This document shows positions 1 through 10,072 of a stretch of DNA of 64,000 nucleotides, piece by piece (position 1 is the first letter of the stretch; every line of letters begins with the position of its first letter). A model generated the notes under the pieces. It saw only the letters and a list, made by a program, of their open reading frames with translations, made no database searches and was not told the origin of the DNA. The DNA is from Owenia fusiformis (Eukaryota; Annelida; Polychaeta; Sabellida; Oweniidae), in assembly GCA_903813345.2 (NCBI GenBank), contig CAIIXF020000010.1:23293740-23357739 (forward strand), written 5' to 3'. The position numbers and the translations under genes are program-made.

Positions 1-1480
1 ATGATTTTTATAATTGAACTATACGTATACGTCATCCTTACTGGACTCGACTCGACATCAATATCATTTGTTTCAATTGATAACGTTGACTCGAGTAGAA
101 TAAGGATCGGGATCTTGATTTGAAATATGTTAAAGGGACATTTCAGATCTAGATAGATGCTGATTGTGCTCCAATATTACGTAAATGGTTCTCCTGTTGT
201 TGTGATACATGCAGGAAAAACGTCACTACGTCAACCTGCAACTGGTCTAAGCATGCATTAAAAGCTAAACCCAAAGGAAAAATTACTTCAATTGTAAAAA
301 CAAGTCAAGGTACCATACCTGGTATATGAGATAAAGGGAAATATATACCAAGGGTTTCAAAAAATTATTTTAACGACATGGCATCTAATCTAAAAATGTA
401 AACACTTGTCTCATGAATCAGTGCAATGTTTTGGTAAAGTTGGTGTGAAAAGGATGTAGAAAAGATGTGTTCAGTGCATATAAACTTTGCGGACGTAATA
501 CGTACATGTCCTAAGTTTCTTTTATTTTGACGATATTTTAGAATAAAATGTGAAACACGACAGGATTCTCCAAATCATGTTTTATGTATGTCGGGTTTTG
601 AAGGGAAATTTTTACATAGACGTGGTCATATTTGGATACAAATACAAACTGGATGTTTCTCAATTCAGCTAGTTATATCCTACATATCAAAAATGTCGAT
701 TCGTGGAGTAAGCGTTCCCTAAAGTGAACTTTTTAAATCATTGTCATTTGTTTCTTGTTGTCTTGTGAAAATCGACATGCGGTTGAATAGTGAACTAACA
801 TAATGATCAATTTTTCCAAAATATAACTGTTATCATTTTTATCGTCTTTAGGATCATTTTTCATGATCGCATCCATTCATGTTTCAATAAAGTCGACCCT
901 TTCAATTTTATTCAAATGAAAAACAAATGGTAAGTAGAAAATCGTGAAAAATGATAGATTTTTTTGGTTCATGTTGACAAGTGATGCACATCAAAAAGGA
1001 AAAGCTTGCAGTCCAAATCCATTTGCGATTTTAAAGGGCAGTTGAGTACTACTTGTATAAGGAACGTTCTCGGTTTTTTGAAAATGCTGCATTCTAATTT
1101 GAATAGCTTGACATATTAATCAGGGGGTCAAGATCGACATGTTTGAGACGGACCCTAATTTCAAGTTGAAAATTCGCCTATTTTTCCTTGGAGTTTACTT
1201 CAATGCCTTGGGTAACGAATGTACAAATGTATACAGATATACGAGACTATATATTTCTATTTGAAACAAACATTTTAGAATTTTTTTCACTTTTTCAACA
1301 AAATCAATTTTACACTTAAGTGGTTTTGAGTGACAGGATTCCATGGTACCGCATTGCACAAAATTTATCCAATATTTCACTGCGCATGCGCAGAACCATT
1401 ACTTCCGGTTTTCCAAAGCCTATGGGATCACGGACTTTAAGGTCCGTGATGGGATTTATAATGGAGACATTTTTCGAACG
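1..1480. other. AT-rich stretch, no gene recognised
   Basis: Only short open frames with no recognisable protein features occur here. The two frames around 1316-1534 are antisense to each other and share a small hairpin near 1429-1452 (ATCACGGAC facing GTCCGTGAT). I see no splice-bounded coding block, RNA gene or clear transposon end. It is probably intergenic DNA, or an intron of a gene starting upstream. Confidence 0.6.
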
Positions 1481-1484
1481 CTTA

Positions 1485-1965
1485 CTGTGCGAATGATATT
1501 GATTTGCCACCTTAGTCATCTCAGGTTTCTATAACTAGACATCAACCTTTACTGATTTAGCATGTTTTAAGCAATGTACACATGCACACTTTTCGGCCAA
1601 TTTGTTTTGAAAAAATCATGAGGAATTCATGCATGACTCCATTGAAATCCATTAGAAATGGCGTCAAAATGGTGAAATGAGGATATTCAACGGTCTGGTA
1701 GAGGTACTTAAAATCATATGGTATCTTAGTCATCTCAGGTTTCTGTAACTTTGAAGGTAGATCTGTTTGATTCCGTTGAAATTAGAATCCTCATACCTTT
1801 AACTTTTCGGCCAATTTCAAACAAAATATGATAACTTTTGGTGATATAACTGGTTCATTACATTGGAATGACGTCAAAATAAAATAAGACAATCTCAGTT
1901 TCTATGGCACTGACGTCATGACGTCAGATTTATCTTAAGATCTCAAATATGACGTCATGTTTAAT
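1485..1965. repeat. Degenerate direct repeat, about 215-225 bp period
   Basis: Two diverged copies lie in tandem. The phrase CTTAGTCATCTCAGGTTTCT occurs at 1511 and again at 1735. CTTTTCGGCCAATTT occurs at 1589 and 1803. A phrase ending in CGTCAAAAT follows in both copies. The spacing differs slightly (224 and 214 bp), so the copies have suffered indels. It looks like an old non-coding tandem or transposon-derived repeat. No coding capacity is seen. Confidence 0.55.
1869..1957. promoter_or_regulatory. Cluster of four TGACGTCA (CRE-type) octamers
   Basis: Perfect TGACGTCA palindromes sit at 1869-1876, 1911-1918, 1919-1926 and 1950-1957, two of them abutting. TGACGTCA is the established CREB/ATF binding site. 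Four copies in 89 bp of AT-rich DNA is more than chance predicts. The cluster lies inside a repeated, possibly transposon-derived stretch about 3.7 kb upstream of the candidate first coding exon. A role in regulating that gene is only a possibility. Confidence 0.4.
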
Positions 1966-2035
1966 CAATGAATGACATCTATCGGCTATTCGACCAATTC
2001 TGTGCAATGCGCGTGAGCCCAAAACAAGTGTAATT

Positions 2036-2340
2036 CAAGGAGGATTGGCTCCCAGAGTGCACCACCGATATTCTGTCCCATATATGGGTATGTCGTAATA
2101 CAAAATTCGAATTCAAACAGCCGCCATTTTGTTCACTTCAACATTTAAATCGTGAATTTTGGTCTTATTTCCAAACGAAAAATTCCAAAACTCACAAGAA
2201 ACGATCGAGATATTGGTTCGAATCTTTTGAACTGTTTATTTTGAATTTATAGTCGGTTTTAATTTCAGAAAATAACGACATTTCGACGTTTTCATTGTTG
2301 GAAAATATCGAGTTTCGATCCTGGGAGCCAATCCTCCTTG
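2036..2340. mobile_element. Non-autonomous TIR element (MITE), 305 bp
   Basis: The ends are inverted repeats: the left reads CAAGGAGGATTGGCTCCCAG and the right ends in its reverse complement. The 7-bp sequence TGTAATT flanks both sides directly (2029-2035 and 2341-2347), as expected of a target-site duplication. No transposase frame is present. This is a small non-autonomous DNA transposon. The superfamily is not certain: a 7-8 bp duplication would suit hAT-like elements, but the terminal bases are not diagnostic. Confidence 0.85.
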
Positions 2341-2347
2341 TGTAATT

Positions 2348-3314
2348 AAACAGCGCAACATGTTCATCCATTTTTATGAATGCTGGGGACGCAGTATTAA
2401 AAGGATAGGCTCAAAATATATAGGTCTGGGAAATGTTTAAGGCATACTGCGTCGCTATAAAATGAATTGCACTACTATTTTCACAATTTTATTGATATTT
2501 GGTGTCAAATACACATATCTTGGTATATTTGAAGTCCCAAAACGGCTTAGTTTCAGAAATATCCCAATTTTGAATTCAAAAATGACCGTTAGCTCCGCAC
2601 CCTCCGCTCATTTGCGCCGCACCCAATATTTCCCACAGGCTCTGTCTGCATAGGGTGTTCATGCCATTCATGAAATTTTCAAGTTCCAATAATTACAGAA
2701 AAGAAGTCTCGCTACATATCAATTTTTTTTAAATATTTCCGGGTTGTCTAGGATGAGAATTACAGCTATATAACCATTCAACCTGAATTTTGGACGGCCT
2801 TAAAATGTTCTTTGATTGATTCCAGAGTTTTGTACATGGAGGGATTCAACTTCTCAGAATGTTTTACTTATTTATGACATGTTCAGACAGATCAGAAACA
2901 ATCAGATCGCGGCAAATGTCAACATTCTCATCAAATTTTCTATTTGGTTATACCACCCCCAGACTCTCGTTTTTTGAACGGGAAACACCTTTTAAACTAA
3001 TACGAAATACGCCCTTGCGTATATGCAAAGAGTCTCTCATAGAAATGTTACATCTAATGATTATTATAATTTACCAGGAAAATTAAACATTTAGCATGTT
3101 TAGAAAAAGCATTTAAAATCACATTGTGATTAAAGTAATTATTTTAGAGCTTGTATTACATTTTTGCATACATCTGACCAAAAAACAAGTTTTTTATTTA
3201 TTGTTTGATATATAGTAGGACTTGTTTATTTTCATCAGCACCTCTTGTTTTTTATCAGCATTTTATATTCTCATCAGAGCATCATATTTAATATTATAAG
3301 CACGTGTATTCCAG
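2348..3314. other. Non-coding stretch, no gene recognised
   Basis: Nothing here can be supported as a gene. A frame at 2462 opens with a hydrophobic stretch resembling a signal peptide and has a possible phase-1 donor, but that donor (CTTG|GTATAT) is weak and the rest of the frame has no family resemblance. The sequence is otherwise AT-rich. Confidence 0.5.
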
Positions 3315-3386
3315 GTACGAGGCGTAGAAGAAGTAGTAGCTCAACGTCAACGAATAACCAACAGTTTGAAAATAGCCCCTCCAATT
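3315..3386 (+). CDS. Possible 72-bp phase 1-1 exon, Arg/Ser-rich
   Basis: This block is bounded by an acceptor-like TATTCCAG on the left and a consensus donor GTAAGT on the right. It is open and exactly 24 codons long, with the same phase-1 boundaries as the collagen exons downstream. The peptide is low-complexity and hydrophilic: four Arg, a Ser/Thr run, then an Asn/Gln stretch. If spliced to the acceptor at 6238, the joined codon would be TGG (Trp). It could be an upstream exon of the collagen gene, or a chance pairing of splice-like motifs. The polypyrimidine tract is weak and the peptide matches nothing I recognise. Confidence 0.25.
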
Positions 3387-3562
3387 GTAAGTACAATCTC
3401 TCTCTCAAGTCAAACGTTAACTATTGTGTTTGATCACAAAAGTAGACCTGATAGCAAAAATAGTAAATACAATTTATTTTATGGTAGTCTTACCCAATTA
3501 TATCAAAGTGTGATACGTGAAACTTTTTTTTTCTTAATATCAAAAAGTGGTTTCTGAAGAAC

Positions 3563-3893
3563 CACTCTTAAAAATGAATTACTTGAGTATTTCCCAAGTA
3601 TTTCCCAAGTATAAAAATTACTTAAAGTTAAATACTTAGTTTTACTTCATTTGACTTAAGTTTAACTTATATTGTCATTTTTTTAATTGCTTAATTATGT
3701 AAATGAGTATTACAATTACTACAGTAAGTATTTCAATTTCTCTCCTTGCATTAGTAAATTCACCATAAATGAATTACTTCAAAATTACTTAAAAATTATT
3801 CAGTAGTTCAAGATTATTTAAGTAATTTTTGACTTAAAATGAGTAGTACAAATTCTCAATATAAGGAAATCCAAGTAATGATTTTTAAGAGTG
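3563..3893. mobile_element. AT-rich TIR element (MITE-like), 331 bp
   Basis: The left end begins CACTCTTAAAAATGAATTAC and the right end carries its imperfect inverted copy ending in TTTTTAAGAGTG, giving terminal inverted repeats of roughly 30 bp. The interior is rich in short ACTTAA and AAGTAA words on both strands and has no open frame. I could not identify a clear target-site duplication, so the exact ends may be a few bases off. It is most simply a non-autonomous DNA transposon. Confidence 0.65.
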
Positions 3894-4284
3894 ACTTTTT
3901 GTTCGAAAAATCGTGAATTTATTGAAAACTAAATTTTAGAGGTCAAAAGTATCTTTTAATAAGAGATAATTCATACCAATGCATAGTATTGATCCTCATA
4001 TGTTTTTGCCGATAAAAATTAAGAAAATCGGAAAAACGAGAAATGAACTCATCATTGCATAAAAATGGTTCAGAAAAAAATCATTTCAAAATTTCAATTG
4101 CAAGTAGTTCTCATAGCAACGAATGGTACAATAATATCTAAAACATATTCTTCCTTTTAACCTGGTTGGACAATTAACATTGGTTTATTTTTTAAGTTTA
4201 GCATATTTAGAAAAGATTGACACAGAAAAAATTCAAATTTTTTCAAAACGTTTTTGCCACCTGAGTGAGTCATAATGACATCAC
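3894..4284. other. Non-coding stretch, nothing recognised
   Basis: AT-rich DNA between two inverted-repeat elements. No open frame, splice-bounded block or repeat structure that I can support. Confidence 0.5.
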
Positions 4285-4288
4285 TTAA

Positions 4289-5046
4289 GGTGCTATGGAA
4301 GTTAACAGGAAATGACAAAACAGGAAGTGACAAAGCCATGCTGGATTTTGAAAATTTTTTGAACCAAGATAACAAGAGTTCTGTTTGGACCTCCAGTCAG
4401 TCTAACTAGTTCCACATATCATTTACATGACCGGGAACACAACGGAAATGGTCAGAATGACCATAAACATGATGAAATAACCTTTTCAGCCCTCTGAAAA
4501 TGTGCCTGAAAAACAGCTAAGAGTAGGTGCTCAGGAAAGGTCACTGAACAGAATCTTTTGAATTTTTCAGAAAATCTGCCCAATATATTGCTTAAAATGA
4601 TACAATTTAAAAAAATTTGATATCATTCTTAGAAAAAGAAAAAAATGAAAAAAACTGAATTGAAAATCGATCGATTTACCTTTTAACTACAGCCATTATT
4701 GTTTCAGACAATTTTTTAAAATTTCAAAGATTGTATCATTTAGAGCAATATATTGGACACGTTTTCTGAAAAAATCGAAAGATTCTGTTCAGTGACCTTT
4801 CCTGAGCACCTACTTTTAGCTATTTTTCAGTCACATTTTCAGAGGGCTGAAAAGGTTATTTCATCATTTTTATGGTCATTCTGACCATTTCCATTGTGTT
4901 CCCAGTCATGTAAATGATGTGTGGAACTAGTAAAACTGACTAGAGGTCCAAACAGAACTCTGATATCTTGCTTCAAAAAAATTTCAAAATCCAGCATGGC
5001 TTTGTCACTTCCTGTTTTGTCATTTCCTGTTAACTTCCATGGCACC
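4289..5046. mobile_element. TTAA-flanked foldback element, 758 bp
   Basis: The element is nearly a complete palindrome. The left arm (4289 to about 4620) reappears in reverse complement at about 4705-5046, around a spacer of about 85 bp. By eye the arms are roughly 90 percent identical. Both ends carry GGTGC(T/C)ATGGAAG facing outward and are flanked by TTAA (4285-4288 and 5047-5050). TTAA target duplications are established for piggyBac and Kolobok-type transposons. The short minus-strand frames inside are symmetric by-products of the palindrome, and there is no transposase. It is probably a non-autonomous foldback or MITE derivative. Confidence 0.8.
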
Positions 5047-5050
5047 TTAA

Positions 5051-5640
5051 GCTGCAAAATATTTTTTATATGCTGAAACATTGAAGTGACACAGTAAATA
5101 TAGCAATTTAATATGAAATAGTGTGTCCTTTATTCAATCTTTGCATTACTGTTAAAATGTTAAAAATATCATCTTTTTTGAAATGTATGAAGGAATATTT
5201 GATGATTAAATATTTCAACTTTTTTTGAAAAATGGCAGGAAATTTGAATATTTGAGAAATGAAAAGCTGAAAACTTATTTTAATATTTTTCAAAAAAACC
5301 TAAAATAACTTTTAAAGTCACGACAAATAGTAAATGAATGATAAAAACATATTTTCAAACTTTACAAGGGGACTTTAACCAAAAATAAGTACCTACTTAA
5401 GCTTGTATTCGCGAATGCTCCTCTTGGCTGTCGACTACAGAATTAACATACTGTTTTACCTACTATTTTACGACCAACTCATTTAAATATGAATGGAATA
5501 GAGCAGATACACGCCGGGATCATATTAATCCTAGTTGAGAAGATTCCCTGTTATTCTATGAGCTTTATACAGTGACCTTTGAAATGAACACCAATAGACC
5601 TTTCTTGCCCTTGTTCACTGCTACCCACCTAATTACACAG
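5051..5640. other. Upstream flank of candidate first coding exon
   Basis: AT-rich DNA with no open frame of note. Close to the candidate ATG there is a pyrimidine-rich run (about 5600-5640) ending in ACACAG, which could be either 5' untranslated sequence or a splice acceptor. I see no clear TATA box. Confidence 0.4.
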
Positions 5641-5658
5641 ACGTATCGTCGGTGTATT

Positions 5659-5689
5659 ATGGCGGAACTTCCTCCGGGACTAGGTTTCG
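5659..5689 (+). CDS. Candidate first coding exon of giant collagen-like gene
   Basis: ATG at 5659 has A at -3 and G at +4, a favourable start context. It opens ten codons (MAELPPGLGF) plus one base before a strong donor, TTTCG|GTAAGA. The junction is phase 1 and joins in frame to the acceptor at 6238, giving a Gly codon, just as at the later junctions. The start is not a signal peptide, which is unexpected for an extracellular collagen. A secretion signal could therefore lie in an alternative upstream exon. The frame is also open upstream to a pyrimidine tract ending in ACAG at 5640, so the block could instead be an internal exon, 5641-5689. Confidence 0.42.
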
Positions 5690-6237
5690 GTAAGATTTTT
5701 CATTTCCCGATTTACACCTACTTATAAGTCACGTTGTGGATAATAATTTGGCTCGAAGGTTCTAATTCAGCAAGTTTTTCCCAAAGATAAATATATACGG
5801 GCTAGATCAGAGGCCCTGTTATCAGTTGGTCGCAAAAAGTCTGCGTTGAGTCTGCTCTGCAACAGTGGTCGCAAAACGCAACGCTTGAGTTGCGTGATAG
5901 AGCAATCGCAGACGCAAAGCAAACACAAAACAATAGAAACACAAAGTAACGAAAGCAAGCTTAAAGTGTAATCTGGTGGGAATTTCAAATGTTCGAATTT
6001 TCCATCCTTGTATCGTTGGTTCAACTTAGACGTATTCCAAACGAACGCATTGTTCGTTGATCATGGCAAAATGGTTAATGTGGTTTTAAAATGCTTTTGC
6101 TTGTTGCGTTTTTGGGACGCACTGTATGTATGGTGAATCTAAGATATCTATTGTTAACAGTTAATAACTATTGTTAAGCAGTAACAATCATATTGAAATA
6201 AAGTTCTTGTCTGTATTCTTTGTTGCATTTGATTCAG
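5690..6237 (+). other. Predicted intron 1, 548 bp
   Basis: Bounded by GTAAGA at 5690 and by a pyrimidine-rich tract ending in GATTCAG at 6237. The interior is AT-rich with a small inverted motif near 5879-5897 (GCAACGC facing GTTGCG). The minus-strand frame at 5767-6024 has no recognisable features. Confidence 0.5.
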
Positions 6238-6696
6238 GGACAGCAGAGATAGTTGAGAATGATACACCGAGTGAGAGTGCCGGCGAATTAGAGCAGTTTA
6301 TGCTTAACATAGAAGGAGCTACTGGAATTACGGGAGCTACAGGAATTTTGGGACCGACGGGAGCAACGGGAACTTCAGGAGCTCTAGGACCCACTGGGGC
6401 TACGGGGCCCACAGGCATTACAGGAGCTACAGGACCTATAGGAATCATGGGACCAACGGGAGCTACTGGTACGTCAGGAGCTCTAGGACCCACGGGATCT
6501 ACCGGACCGACAGGAATTTTGGGACCCACGGGAGCTACAGGACCTTCAGGGCTTACGGGAGCTACAGGACCCACGGGAATTACTCCAGGAACCACAGGGG
6601 CTACAGGAACCACGGGGGCCACGGGAACCACTGGAGCGACAGGAACCATGGGAGCAACAGGTACCACGGGAATTATAGGAGCTACAGGACAAACAG
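6238..6696 (+). CDS. Collagen-like exon 2: acidic leader plus Gly-X-Y
   Basis: This 459-bp exon is phase 1-1. Its acceptor has a good pyrimidine tract and its donor reads ACAG|GTAACA. It encodes about 25 non-collagenous residues rich in Glu, Asp and Ser ([20 protein letters not shown] and onward). These are followed by Gly-X-Y triplets, mostly [15 protein letters not shown] and GTS. Thr occupies the Y position in most triplets, while Pro appears in X rather than Y. One residue, Pro at 6585-6587, breaks the triplet register (GIT-P-GTT), which would give a local kink in a triple helix. Joined to 13790, the split codon becomes GGT and the Gly register continues. No Cys is present. The role is inferred to be the amino-terminal part of a secreted structural collagen. 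Confidence 0.75.
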
Positions 6697-6840
6697 GTAA
6701 CATTTCTAGTAATGATTAGGTGATTGAAACATATTTAGTATAGTTCAGGGCAACTCAAAACATATAAATATCTAATTGATATTCTTCAATCAGATAAAAA
6801 TATTTTGCTAATCAAGAATATTTACAAAATCGGTGAACTA

Positions 6841-8365
6841 TAGTATTCATTAGTGGAGTCAGAATAAGGGTTAAGGCGTGCGTTCAGAGGGATCTTATTG
6901 GACATAATTTTTCATGTTGCTAGTATGATTTTATATATTTGTATGGATTATTAGATCTTAGTTTTTCAGCTTTTAGATTTTGTGACCATTTTACCCCCAT
7001 GGACCATAATTAATTTGGACCCCTGCTATAAAATTGGGCTAGAACTCCAAAAATGCTCAATTGAATATTTCCAAATGACTAAGACAGATTGGTATAGGCT
7101 AACTGAATATATTATAAAAATCTCATGTCGCATGGTGAAGTGGGTCACATGGTGAATGGGGTTGCCATGGAAACGGATAAAACATACCCTTCAGTTGTTG
7201 ATTTTCAGGCCATTTCTCAGGAATGACATAGTCATTTCATGCATATCTTGTCACCATTGTGTTAGGGAGAGTTAAAATGTGAATAGAAAACGTCTACAAC
7301 TTATTAGCAACAATCTTATCTAAAGATCAGTCCATAGATTCTCAGGCTTTGGCCTTATATAGGTCCATGACTAATACAGGGGTCTATTTCACAGACTCGA
7401 ATTCCCACATTTGATGGATGCTATAACTTAAATAAGGGAAATAAGGGAGATACAGGTCTCATTTTTTCAGATCTTCGTAAATGGTTGGTTTTCAGCATTG
7501 TATTATACTTTGGGAGCTGATATATGATTGGCTGCCATGGTGACCACGGTTTTATGGAAATCCGGAACCCCTCATTTGATGGATGTTATAACTTTTAAAA
7601 TAATGGAGATATGTGTCTCCTTTGTTCAGATCATAGACAATGATTGATTTTAAATATTGATTCAGGCTTTGGGAGCTGGTATCTGATTGGTTACCATGGT
7701 AACAAGGGTTTTGTTGAAATTCAGACCTCCAGAATTGATAAACATTATAACTTGAAAATAGTGGCAGATACAGATATCATCTTTTCAGATTTAAGATAAG
7801 AATAAGATGTGTGTATTGTATTAGACTTTGGAAGTTAGGATTTACTTGGTTATCATGGGGACCATGTTTCATTGTAACTGCAGTTTTTTCAGATTCACCT
7901 AGGTAGGTCAATACATGACATAAAATACCGAATTGCCCAAAATTATCATTTTATTCTTAATTTTTGATATTTTCTATTTTATATAATTTATTAATAGTCA
8001 CAGGCAGGTATTGAAAAATTTGTCCGCTGTTACTGAGCATTTATTTTTTAACTCATATGTTTCGTTATATCAATGAAAATTGCTTACTCCATGCAATGGA
8101 TATATCATTTGTGGGTAACTTAGACTTCTGTTTGAAGTCCAATGACACTAGGAGTAAACGCTATTGAAAACGGCGTCAGAGTATCATACACTAAAATGTA
8201 CCATTTCTTTCTTAACTTTTTAATGGTACGATAAAGTGACATGTAAATATTTACACATGTTTTCAGCATAACTCTGCCAGTATGAGTGATTTTTATGAAA
8301 AAAATAATGTTTAAATTTTTTGTCCGCTGTGACAGAGCACTTTCAAATGTGAGACACATTGATTT
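6841..8365 (+). repeat. Left arm of intron palindrome
   Basis: This 1.5-kb segment is matched in reverse complement, in order, by four pieces of the right arm: 13505-13745, 12236-12632, 10525-10984 and 8848-9330. For example, TAGTGGAGTCAGAATAAGGG near its start mirrors CCCTCATTCTGACTCCACTA near 13710-13729. TTTGTCCGCTGTGACAGAGC near its end mirrors GTCACAGTGGACAAA near 8880. The arms are roughly 80-86 percent similar where I compared them. The left arm is uninterrupted and so serves as the empty-site reference for insertions in the right arm. No coding frame is present. Confidence 0.88.
7411..7890 (+). repeat. Three tandem subrepeats of about 160 bp
   Basis: Inside the left arm, the phrase TTGATGGATG(C/T)TATAACTT begins at 7411 and 7576, with a degenerate third copy at 7735, giving spacings of 165 and 159 bp. 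Each is followed by a (G/C)AGATA..TCT(C/T) phrase, a CAGATC phrase, then GG(G/A)AG(C/T)TG and a CCATGGT-like phrase. The same series appears inverted in the right arm near 10650-10984, so the subrepeat array predates the palindrome. Confidence 0.6.
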
Positions 8366-8464
8366 GTAAAATAAATTTTACAACAACACTTTGGAGGAAT
8401 ACTTGTCAGAATTGGGAAAGAGGTTTGGCACTTTCTCTCATCTAAAGTGTAGTAAAAAATATAG

Positions 8465-8847
8465 AATGAATCTCAAATGGTCGCTTTGGGGCCAACTGGT
8501 ACAACAGGACAAAGTGGTGTCTTGGGGCCAACTGGTGCAACGGGACAAAGTGGTGTCTTGGGGCCAACTGGTGCAAGAGGACAAAGTGGTGTCTTGGGGC
8601 CAACTGGTGCAACAGGAGAAAGTGGTGTCTTGGGGCCAACTGGTGCAACAGGACAAAGTGGTGTCTTGGGGCCAAATGGTGCGACAGGACAAAGTAGTGT
8701 CTTGGGGCCAACTGGTGCCACGGGTTCTCCAGGTAATATAGGCGCAACGGAGCTAATAAGTTCTACAGGACCAACTGGAGCAACAGGACTAATCGGTACC
8801 ACAGGCCAAACTGGTGCTACTGGTATATCTGGTACCACTGGACCGAT
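8465..8847 (+). pseudogene. Decayed collagen island at palindrome centre
   Basis: The frame from 8477 encodes Gly-X-Y triplets built on a 36-bp, 12-residue repeat ([12 protein letters not shown]), with about seven copies at 8491, 8527, 8563 and so on. From about 8701 it closely matches the start of the giant exon (14107-14260), but with register-breaking changes: Gly to Ser in one repeat (GQSSVLG) and, further on, ATELISST where the giant exon reads ATGLIGST. A consensus-like donor, CCAG|GTAATA at 8733, is phase 1. AG at 8463-8464 could act as an acceptor, but in phase 0, which does not fit exon 2. It is either a dead exon or a rarely used one. The frame runs on into the right arm and stops at 8901. 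Confidence 0.65.
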
Positions 8848-9793
8848 TTCTCAACGTAGTTCACATTTGAAACTGTCTCGTCACAGTGGACAAAAAATTT
8901 GAACATTAATTTTTGTGAAAAAATTAAAAAGACCCAGTACATCCAGATCTTATTAATACGTTCAGATTTATACTGGAAACATATGTAAATATCATTTTGT
9001 CGTGCCATTAAAAAGTTCAAAAAGAAATGAAACATTTTAGAGTATGGTGCTCTGGCGTTGTTTTCAATGGCTTTAACACCTAGCGTTATTGGACATCAAA
9101 CAGTGAAGGTTCCCCGCAAATGTTATACCCATTGCATGGATAAGGCAATACTCTTTGGTATTATGAAATACAAGAACTAAAAAATTATGAAGTTTTCGTA
9201 GTGTTTTTATGAAAAAATAGCATGCTCTATCACAGCGGACAAATCTTTCGACACCTGCCTGTGATACTAGAGATACAAAAATTGTTTGGCTCATAAAATA
9301 TCAAATACTAGATATGGTAAACAATACATGTATGTCTGACAATATTGCCTCATTCCATTCAACTAGTTCTCAAAAATATTCTGACTCCTTACTTGTACCT
9401 TTGTACTCATCATTATTGTTTTCATTTTGCACAATTGCCTCTTAAAATATTGACAATTTCTGTTTGAATGGAGGATTGTTTTGACCATTCAGGATCCTCA
9501 GGGGATTTAGTTCATTCATGCAGTATTGGGCTTGGCAGAATGGCTTAAGACTAGTCATGGGGGTTCCCAGTATATGAAATTTGGCTGGGGTCCTAGTCTG
9601 AACCCTCAGATATCAATATGTTCCCATACCAATCTGTCATACCTGTCATACCAACCAAAATAATGACCAAAAGCAATACCAAAATATAAGGGCCAATGCA
9701 ATACCAAATATAAAACATAGCCATTCCAAATGTCTGATGCCCCAAGAAGTAGGCAGATCTTTGAGGAAACGACCAACACAACCTCACATTAAG

Positions 9794-10072
9794 GGCTTTG
9801 TATAAAAAAAACTCCTACCTCATACCCACCTACGGATAAAGATAAAGAAATTGAAAGAAAGTGTACTAAATTCGATGCCCCGAGTGGGAATCGAACCCAG
9901 CTGGGATGTAGTAGCAACTTGCTATCAAGGGTCGTTACAAATGCATCTATAATTCATAAAAAACTAAGATTTGATAAACTAATATCTTTAAAATTGAACC
10001 CTTCAAAGACTGTATCATGTCCCACGTATGTGGGTAGGTGGGTATGGGGTAGGAGGTTTTTTATACAAAGCC
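9794..10072. mobile_element. MITE-like element, 279 bp, with 39-bp inverted ends
   Basis: The left end reads GGCTTTGTATAAAAAA and continues into a CCTACC..CATACCCACCTAC phrase. The right end is its reverse complement, finishing in TTATACAAAGCC. The inverted match extends about 39 bp with few mismatches. It lies in the loop of the nested inverted repeat. A target-site duplication is not obvious. The interior carries a tRNA-like B box on the minus strand. It is non-coding. Confidence 0.75.
9876..9940 (-). other. tRNA-like (SINE-type) remnant
   Basis: On the minus strand, GGGTTCGATTCC (9887-9898) matches the RNA polymerase III B-box consensus. It is followed by a CACTCGGGGCA phrase resembling the 3' acceptor side of a tRNA, and preceded by a small hairpin TAGCAAGTTGCTA. 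No matching 5' acceptor strand or convincing A box is seen, and the T stem has a mismatch. I read it as a decayed tRNA-derived sequence carried by the surrounding repeat, not a working tRNA gene. Confidence 0.4.

Noticed and set aside
2462-2653. Signal-peptide-like frame (MNCTTIFTILLIFGV) as first exon of the collagen gene
   Set aside because: The only phase-1 donor is weak (CTTG|GTATAT), the AT-rich context makes hydrophobic runs common, and nothing else supports it.
5767-6024. Minus-strand 85-codon frame in predicted intron 1
   Set aside because: No recognisable domain, no context, and it lies in AT-rich intron sequence.
8391-8747. Other frames over the 36-bp repeat island ([12 protein letters not shown] and antisense versions)
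   Set aside because: They are shadows of the same tandem repeat. Only the Gly-X-Y frame relates to neighbouring exons.
9876-9940. Functional tRNA gene on the minus strand
   Set aside because: A B box is present, but no pairing 5' acceptor strand, A box or clean T stem could be found.
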